Positions 41,930 to 46,910 of a DNA stretch of 46,910 bases are shown piece by piece. The DNA lies in NCBI GenBank assembly GCA_012719345.1, contig JAAYAN010000142.1:1-46910 (forward strand), in the 5' to 3' direction. The position numbers and the translations under genes were made by a program. The notes under the pieces are model-generated. The model saw only the letters and a program-made list of their open reading frames with translations. It was not told the DNA's origin and made no database searches. The DNA comes from Ignavibacteria bacterium (GTDB lineage Bacteria > Bacteroidota > Ignavibacteria > Ignavibacteriales > Melioribacteraceae). How positions within the stretch are numbered: position 1 is the stretch's first letter; each line of letters begins with the position of its first letter.

Positions 41930-43197
41930 TGTGGTATTTTGTTTACAATTACTTTCTTCTTCCGGCTCTCGATATTTTAATCCGGTTCGCTGCAATTTTC
42001 AACAAAAAAATTAAAGAGGGGATTTCCGGCAGGATAAATCTTTTTGAAAATTTAGAGAAAAATGTTGGAAAGCTTGATAACTCGTTAAAAACAATCTGGT
42101 TCCATTCATCATCAATGGGTGAGTTCGAGCAGGCAAAGCCCGTTATAGAAAAGCTTAAAAATGAAATGAAGATTAACATTGCCGTAACATTTTTTTCTCC
42201 TTCGGGATATAAAAATTCGCTTAAATATCCCTATGCCGATTTGATTTCATATCTTCCTTTCGACTATCCGGCGCCGATGGAAAAATTTATAAAAATTGTA
42301 AATCCTTCGCTTGTTGTTCTGATGCGCTACGATATCTGGCCTAATATGATCTGGCAGTTAAAAAAAATGAAAGTGCCGGTTCTTCTTATCGATGCAACAA
42401 TGCGGAGCGATTCGAAAAGGCTTTCACCAGTATTGAGAGATTTCCACAATAAAGTTTTTTCCGATATTTCGGCTTTTCTTACGGTTTCGCAAAACGATGC
42501 AGCTAATTTTTTAAAATTCAACGCGGTTAAGGAAAATGTTGAACCAGCCGGAGATACAAGGTTCGACCGTGTATTTCAGAAAAGTATTGCAGCAAAAGAT
42601 AAAAAGATTTTTAAGGACGGTATTTTTGAAAATAAAAAAGTAATTGTATTCGGCAGCTGCTGGGAGGAAGACGAAGAAGTTATGATTCCCGCTTTACTTA
42701 AACTTGCTGAAAACGATCCGGATTTTATTTTTATACTAGTTCCTCACGAGCCTACGGTTCAGCATATCGAACAGCTTGAACTTCAGCTCGAAAGAAAAAT
42801 TCCGTATATCCGTTTTTCGCTGCTTAATAATTATAAAAACGAAAAAGTAATAATAATCGATACAATAGGCATCCTTCTCACTTTGTATTATTATGCTGAT
42901 GCCGCTTACGTTGGCGGAAGTTTTAAACAAGGAATTCATAACGTTCTTGAACCGGCAGTTTACGGCATACCGGTAATTTTCGGACCAAAGATAGAAAACT
43001 CTCAGGAAGCAAAAAAAATGGTTTCGCTGGGCTGCGGATTTGTTGTAAATAATAAAAAGGAAGCCTACAAAACTTTGCGCAAACTTTTTACCGGTGAAGA
43101 AAACCTAAAACATATCGGGGAAATATCTCGCAAATATGTTATTGAGAATACCGGCGCAACAGAAAAAATAATCAGGGAAATCCAGAAATATTTATAA
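41929..43197 (+). CDS. waaA: 3-deoxy-D-manno-octulosonic-acid transferase
   Basis: This enzyme transfers Kdo from CMP-Kdo to lipid A precursor at the inner membrane. An N-terminal hydrophobic anchor (about 1-20) leads into conserved blocks: WFHSSSMGEFEQAKP (58-72), TFFSPSGY, LMRYDIWPNMIWQLKK, the GSCWEEDEEVMIPAL segment, VPHEPTVQHIEQLE and YVGGSFKQGIHNVLEPAVYG near the C-terminus. The length of 422 is normal. It is co-translated with the upstream GT9 gene, giving an LPS-core pair. Confidence 0.95.
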   Translation: MWYFVYNYFLLPALDILIRFAAIFNKKIKEGISGRINLFENLEKNVGKLDNSLKTIWFHSSSMGEFEQAKPVIEKLKNEMKINIAVTFFSPSGYKNSLKYPYADLISYLPFDYPAPMEKFIKIVNPSLVVLMRYDIWPNMIWQLKKMKVPVLLIDATMRSDSKRLSPVLRDFHNKVFSDISAFLTVSQNDAANFLKFNAVKENVEPAGDTRFDRVFQKSIAAKDKKIFKDGIFENKKVIVFGSCWEEDEEVMIPALLKLAENDPDFIFILVPHEPTVQHIEQLELQLERKIPYIRFSLLNNYKNEKVIIIDTIGILLTLYYYADAAYVGGSFKQGIHNVLEPAVYGIPVIFGPKIENSQEAKKMVSLGCGFVVNNKKEAYKTLRKLFTGEENLKHIGEISRKYVIENTGATEKIIREIQKYL

Positions 43198-43199
43198 AT

Positions 43200-43230
43200 A
43201 GCAGACGCAAGACTTGAGATTTGAGATGTT
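43200..43230. repeat. GACTTGAGATTTGAGAT low-complexity element
   Basis: Directly after waaA a run with the units GACGCAAGACTTGAGA and TTTGAGATG occurs. Such GA-rich direct repeats look like a dispersed intergenic element rather than gene sequence; no second copy was seen in the window. Confidence 0.3.
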
Positions 43231-43258
43231 AGTCTTTGAAAATTACAGAGGTTGGAAT

Positions 43259-43768
43259 TTGAGAAAAGCTGTTTTTTTGTTGTGTATTTTGGTATTGACA
43301 AGTAAAGCTTTTGCACAAGAAAGTGATAGCACTAATAGTTATTGGATGACACTTGGATTTTTTATTAATCCGGTTGATAATTCGGAGTTAACAGGTAATT
43401 TTGATTTAAACTATAAAATCAAGGATTTTTTTTATAAAGTTGGCTTCTTTGCACAAGGTGGTGTTTTAAAACAGTTTGGAGAAAGCGGATATTCATTTAG
43501 AAAAATAGATATTTCAATAGGTAAAAGAATACTTTCGGAATGGTTCCATTCATCATTATTCATTGGACCAACTTTTATCTATGGAGAAAAAGAGCAAACG
43601 ATGACTAATTACACAACTTTCAATACAGTAGGTCTTGAAGCGAATTTGCAATTATTATTGAGAATAGCTAATGAAGTTGGTATTGGTTTTGGAATATATG
43701 GTAACATTAATTATGAGCATAGCTTTGCTGGTGCAAGCCTATATATAACAATAGGAAACGGCAAATAA
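43259..43768 (+). CDS. outer-membrane-barrel-like exported protein
   Basis: This exported protein of about 169 residues has a signal peptide (RKAVFLLCILVLTSKAFAQ) and a strand-rich body (TGNFDLNYKIKDFFYKVGFFAQGG, HSSLFIGPTFIYGE, GLEANLQLLLRIANEVGIGFGIYG) ending in ASLYITIGNGK, suggesting a small beta-barrel. The start is unclear: TTG at 43259 follows GAGG at the right distance and puts the signal peptide at the N-terminus, but an in-frame ATG lies at 43226. It is followed 61 bases later by a lipoprotein gene, likely one transcript. Confidence 0.6.
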   Translation: MRKAVFLLCILVLTSKAFAQESDSTNSYWMTLGFFINPVDNSELTGNFDLNYKIKDFFYKVGFFAQGGVLKQFGESGYSFRKIDISIGKRILSEWFHSSLFIGPTFIYGEKEQTMTNYTTFNTVGLEANLQLLLRIANEVGIGFGIYGNINYEHSFAGASLYITIGNGK

Positions 43769-43829
43769 TATGGATACTTATTACTTTTTTTACGAAGTCA
43801 GAAATTACGTCTTCCAAAAAAGTAGGAAT

Positions 43830-45134
43830 ATGAAGGCAGCACCATTTCTTTTAATATTTTTGTTTTTCTTAACTGCCTGCACAACCACCGAGCCGGAAAC
43901 ACACCCTGAAATAGAAATAGAACTGACAGAAATAGATGCCGGAGTTACAGAGACATATTTTAATGTTAAAATTAATAACTGCTCAAGCGATGAAACAGTT
44001 CAAGTTATACGGGATGGAAATGTAATCAGTACATTCGGGGCAGTAAACGGAAATAGAGTAATAACCGATAGTTTGCTGGTTGAAAAAACAAAATATAAAT
44101 ATACCGTTCAAATATTAAAACAGGACAAAGAGTATAGCAAAGGAGACTCGATAGAAATAACTACGCTTGAGCCTGACGACCGACCGATAGAATGGGAAAT
44201 ATTTGAATTCGGAAATTTTAATATGAGCAGTTTCCGCGAAATAGCCATAACAAATACAGATGAAATATGGGCTGTGGGCGAAGTTTATTATAACGATAAT
44301 GACACCTCTTATGGCGCAGCACACTGGAATGGAAATAAATGGGAATTGATAAGAGTACCGAGAAGTGATTATGGAAATCCGAGACCTGATCCTAGACCAT
44401 TATACTTAAATTCAATTTTTGTAAATAATGAGAATGTATATGTTACCTCATATGCATCTATTATGAAAAAAGTTGACACTCTGTGGACAGAATTAGCTTT
44501 TGTAATGGAAAATTTAGATTTTGACGGACAAATATGTGCAACTTGGGCAAATGATAAAGGTGAAATATTCTGCTCTGGTTCAGGCGGAGCTCTCTATTAT
44601 ATTGATGCGGCAAATTGGCCAAATGGCAGCAATTGGAAGAAAATACAGACCGGCAGTAAAAACGACTTCCTTGATATATGGGGTTATACTGATCCGGTTG
44701 ACCAAAAAGAAAAGAAGTTGTTTGTAACCGGTAATTTGAACATACAAGAAGAAGTAAAGGTTTATAAATTAGATGATAATCAAAAAATTGAAGAAACAAA
44801 AACGGGAATCAGTAACTACAATTTTTCTTCAATCTGGTCAAATAAAGGATTTCCAATATATATCGCCGGAGATTATTTTGCTGAAAATAAAAACGGTAAT
44901 TATAAATTTACTGATTGCGAGCAGTTCATTTTAAGCATAAGAGGAACCGGCTTAAACGATATATTTTTTGTCGGCTTGAATGCCTATATAGTGCACAATA
45001 ACGGTAAAGGAAATAAAAGGATTTATCTCGGTGTTGATAACCTTGACTTTTCGCAAGTATGTGTAACAAATAACTTAATTGCAATAGCCGGTCGCCATAA
45101 CAGTAAAGCTGTTGTAGTAATAGGACGGCGATAA
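43830..45134 (+). CDS. lipoprotein with propeller-like domain
   Basis: This 434-residue protein has a lipoprotein signal with lipobox LTAC (Cys17). After a Thr/Glu-rich linker comes a fibronectin-III-like beta domain (about 28-118), then a region with repeated WAVGEVY, AAHWNGNKWELI and EIFCSGSGG patterns resembling a beta-propeller of the kind in Ignavibacteria and Bacteroidetes surface proteins. No enzyme motif is seen. I chose the ATG at 43830 for the signal peptide; the frame from 43770 adds 20 residues that are not signal-like. It follows a small barrel-like protein gene, so the two may form one envelope complex. Confidence 0.75.
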   Translation: MKAAPFLLIFLFFLTACTTTEPETHPEIEIELTEIDAGVTETYFNVKINNCSSDETVQVIRDGNVISTFGAVNGNRVITDSLLVEKTKYKYTVQILKQDKEYSKGDSIEITTLEPDDRPIEWEIFEFGNFNMSSFREIAITNTDEIWAVGEVYYNDNDTSYGAAHWNGNKWELIRVPRSDYGNPRPDPRPLYLNSIFVNNENVYVTSYASIMKKVDTLWTELAFVMENLDFDGQICATWANDKGEIFCSGSGGALYYIDAANWPNGSNWKKIQTGSKNDFLDIWGYTDPVDQKEKKLFVTGNLNIQEEVKVYKLDDNQKIEETKTGISNYNFSSIWSNKGFPIYIAGDYFAENKNGNYKFTDCEQFILSIRGTGLNDIFFVGLNAYIVHNNGKGNKRIYLGVDNLDFSQVCVTNNLIAIAGRHNSKAVVVIGRR

Positions 45135-45145
45135 AAATTTTTCAG

Positions 45146-45170
45146 ACTTCCCCGGTCATCCGGGAAAATT
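45146..45170. terminator. weak hairpin between convergent genes
   Basis: CCCGG (45151-45155) and CCGGG (45160-45164) pair around TCAT, with short A/T runs on either side. It could terminate either convergent gene, but the U-tracts are poor. Confidence 0.45.
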
Positions 45171-45177
45171 TGAAACC

Positions 45178-46047
45178 TTAGAAAGAAATTCCCAATTCAG
45201 CAAAAGTATCGCCTTGCCGCACATCTCCGGTTGAATATCCTTTCTTAAACCAGTACATTCTCTGCTGCGAAGTTCCGTGAGTAAACGAATCGGGCACGAC
45301 ATAACCGCGCGATTTTTTCTGTATCTGGTCATCGCCTACTGCGCTTGCTGCGCTTAATGCCTCTTCAAGATCGCCTGCCTCTAAAACATTTTTTTGTTTT
45401 TGAGTATGATACGCCCAAACGCCAGCGTAAAAATCTGCCTGTAATTCAAGCGCAACTGAAAGACGGTTTGCCTGAGCTTCCGATAATCTTCCTTTTGCCG
45501 AATGAACTTTATCCAAATCTCCCAATAAATACTGAACGTGATGCCCAATTTCGTGAGCAAGCACATAAGCAATGGCAAAATCGCCGTTCGAGGCTCCGAA
45601 TTTTGAATGCAGCTCGTCAAAAAAACCGAGATCGATATACACTTTTTCATCGGCGGAACAATAAAAAGGACCAATCGCTGCAGAAGCTTGTCCGCATCCC
45701 GAATATGTTCCGTCCCTGTAAAGAACAAGTTTCGGTTCTTTATATCTCATTCCGCTTTGCTCGAATATTGCATTCCAAACATCCTCATTATCTGCCAAAG
45801 CTACCGAAATAAACTTTGCAAGTTCATCTTCTTCCGGGTCAATTTCGGCATTGGATGTCTGCTCGGTCGGCACAGCCTGCTGCTGCACTGTTTCCAGAAT
45901 CTGAAGAAGGTCTCCGCCTCCGGCAAACTGGATAATTAAAACGATTATAATACCCAGTATTCCGCCGCCGAATACTGTTTTTTTGCCGCCGGACATTCTT
46001 CTTCGGTCTTCAACATTCGAACTTTCTCTTCTCCCGAAATATCTCAT
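45178..46047 (-). CDS. neutral zinc metallopeptidase (YpfJ family)
   Basis: This 289-residue membrane-anchored protein has a short basic N-terminus, a membrane helix (about 27-42) and an exported domain with the zinc motif HEIGHH (His165, Glu166, His169) in YVLAHEIGHHVQYLLGD. Preceding segments GCGQASAAIGPFYCSADEKVYIDLGFFDEL match the YpfJ/neutral zinc metallopeptidase family, whose substrates are unknown. A third ligand is probably a Glu in LQADFYAGVWAY, typical of the family. The gene stands alone on the minus strand. Confidence 0.94.
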   Translation of the reverse strand: MRYFGRRESSNVEDRRRMSGGKKTVFGGGILGIIIVLIIQFAGGGDLLQILETVQQQAVPTEQTSNAEIDPEEDELAKFISVALADNEDVWNAIFEQSGMRYKEPKLVLYRDGTYSGCGQASAAIGPFYCSADEKVYIDLGFFDELHSKFGASNGDFAIAYVLAHEIGHHVQYLLGDLDKVHSAKGRLSEAQANRLSVALELQADFYAGVWAYHTQKQKNVLEAGDLEEALSAASAVGDDQIQKKSRGYVVPDSFTHGTSQQRMYWFKKGYSTGDVRQGDTFAELGISF

Positions 46048-46097
46048 ATTGTTCTTCCTATTAGATAAACAAAATTATTTTATAAAGCAGGTAAAAG

Positions 46098-46376
46098 TCA
46101 ATCAAAATATGCCGGAAGACTTTTATCTTTTAAATGCTCCTGAACGACATTCAAATGCGTTTCATCCGGCTGCATTTTTGTTAATATTTCTTTAAGTTCT
46201 TCTACGAAATTACAGCTTATATAAATCCAGTTATAATCGCTTTTGGCTTTAGCGTAAACCGAGTTTTTAAATTTAATTAAATATTCGGGCGGGTAGTTTT
46301 TAATAAAGCCTAAAATATTGCAGTTTTTCACAATATCTTTTTTTAGGTGTTCAATTATATCTTTGTTTCCTTGCAT
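46098..46376 (-). CDS. small hypothetical protein
   Basis: This soluble protein of 92 residues is mixed alpha/beta and rich in Lys and Asn, with the segments NYPPEYLIKFKNSVYAKA and NWIYISCNFVEELKEILTKM. I chose the ATG at 46376 because AGG lies upstream; a TTG at 46391 would add five residues. It is 50 bases upstream of the metallopeptidase gene on the same strand and may be co-transcribed. No family is recognised. Confidence 0.55.
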   Translation of the reverse strand: MQGNKDIIEHLKKDIVKNCNILGFIKNYPPEYLIKFKNSVYAKAKSDYNWIYISCNFVEELKEILTKMQPDETHLNVVQEHLKDKSLPAYFD

Positions 46377-46620
46377 AAAAACCTGCTTCAAGAATGAATA
46401 AAAGCTTTGCTTAATTTTCAGCGTTAATTTACATAATTTTTATAAAACTATATTAAGCCCCTGTATAATTATTATTATTAATTTATTGTTAATATAAATA
46501 TTTCACTTGCGCTAAAAATATTTTATTTATAAGTTAAGATTAGTCTTTTAGAGTTGGAGCAAAATAAAATTACAGGTAATCAATAGTAAATCATCAATAA
46601 TAATTTTATTGTGGAATGAA

Positions 46621-46910
46621 ATGAAAACGGGAAAAATATTTTATTTAGCACTTATATTATTCATTACAACAATCAATTCTCAAACAATCAACGTAAGCGG
46701 CAATATTTCAACACCAGATTCAGTAGTAAAAAATGCGCTGATAACTTTTATTGATGATAGTGATACATCCAAAAGTTATACTTCATTAACTGATAGTAAT
46801 GGCAATTACAATATAGGGCTTGTTACAAGTATTGGTGAATATGAAACCGAGATACCAGAAGATTTTCAACTCGGGCAGAACTATCCAAACCCGTTTGCCA
46901 ATGAAACTGT
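46621..46910 (+). CDS. secreted protein with regulatory-like domain and PNPF motif (partial, runs off the edge)
   Basis: The ATG at 46621 opens a frame that remains open to the end of the window. It gives a signal peptide (MKTGKIFYLALILFITTINSQ), then a carboxypeptidase-regulatory-like beta domain (about 22-72: INVSGNISTPDSVVKNALIT, SDSNGNYNIG-like turn), then FQLGQNYPNPFANET (about 82-96). The YPNPF block is the start of the type A sorting domain common in Ignavibacteria, so the protein is probably exported by a type IX route. Either the mature protein is only about 170 residues, or the motif lies internally. The 3' end is missing. Confidence 0.8.
   Translation, partial: MKTGKIFYLALILFITTINSQTINVSGNISTPDSVVKNALITFIDDSDTSKSYTSLTDSNGNYNIGLVTSIGEYETEIPEDFQLGQNYPNPFANET

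Noticed and set aside
44115-44324. Minus-strand open frames within plus-strand genes (for example 44115-44324, 39759-40052)
   Set aside because: They are antisense shadows of well-supported genes.

Overview
The window looks like chromosomal DNA from a low-GC, Gram-negative member of the Bacteroidetes/Chlorobi side of the tree, most likely Ignavibacteria. The evidence is a TonB-dependent receptor with an N-terminal carboxypeptidase-regulatory-like domain, a two-component 'propeller' sensor kinase, lipid A/Kdo sugar transfer genes, many lipoproteins and signal peptides, and at the right edge a secreted protein carrying a Tyr-Pro-Asn-Pro-Phe motif typical of the type IX sorting domains abundant in Ignavibacteria. 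The taxonomic call is inference; no rRNA gene, tRNA gene or CRISPR array was seen.

Layout. 1-5.9 kb is a sparse accessory region: a soluble PAS histidine kinase, a Phd/ParE-type toxin-antitoxin pair, a lipoprotein, a small membrane protein and an orphan ORF, separated by long AT-rich spacers. Those spacers hold at least three copies of one dispersed repeat (about 2058-2229, 3040-3258, 4240-4363), two with a hairpin core built from CTCTGTG units. 5.9-12.3 kb is mostly on the minus strand: a PfkB sugar kinase, a TonB-dependent receptor, and a small cluster (SDR oxidoreductase, helical-repeat protein, DUF2867 protein, tiny membrane protein). 12.4-18.6 kb on the plus strand holds a secreted nucleoside-hydrolase-like protein coupled to a GNAT, an NhaD-like antiporter, a calcineurin-like lipoprotein and an M3 oligopeptidase. 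18.6-21.8 kb is a 1053-residue sensor kinase with two predicted seven-bladed propellers, facing a small beta-barrel-like protein across a shared terminator.

22.7-29.1 kb is a plus-strand run: uvrB, a FIST-domain sensor, a PAS histidine kinase overlapping it by 4 bases, a dGTPase-like HD hydrolase and the ribosome-rescue hydrolase arfB. The kinase core is closely similar to that of the propeller kinase. A split ThrE-type exporter (29.1-30.4 kb) converges on arfB with overlapping stop codons.

30.8-40.6 kb is a complete phosphate-starvation regulon: porin, PstS, long PstC, long PstA, PstB, PhoU, PhoB/PhoP-like regulator and PhoR-like kinase, all on one strand. Upstream is a direct repeat with Pho-box geometry, and a terminator-like hairpin lies between pstS and pstC. 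PstC carries a WD40-like periplasmic domain of about 360 residues. 40.6-46.9 kb holds a conserved small ORF, a GT9 glycosyltransferase and Kdo transferase (LPS core), two envelope proteins, a zinc metallopeptidase, a small unknown, and the start of the secreted PNPF protein.

The strongest leads are the extended Pst permease with its porin and Pho-box candidate, the FIST/kinase pair with its paralogous kinase cores, and the repeat-delimited accessory genes at the left end. None is demonstrated here to be a new system.
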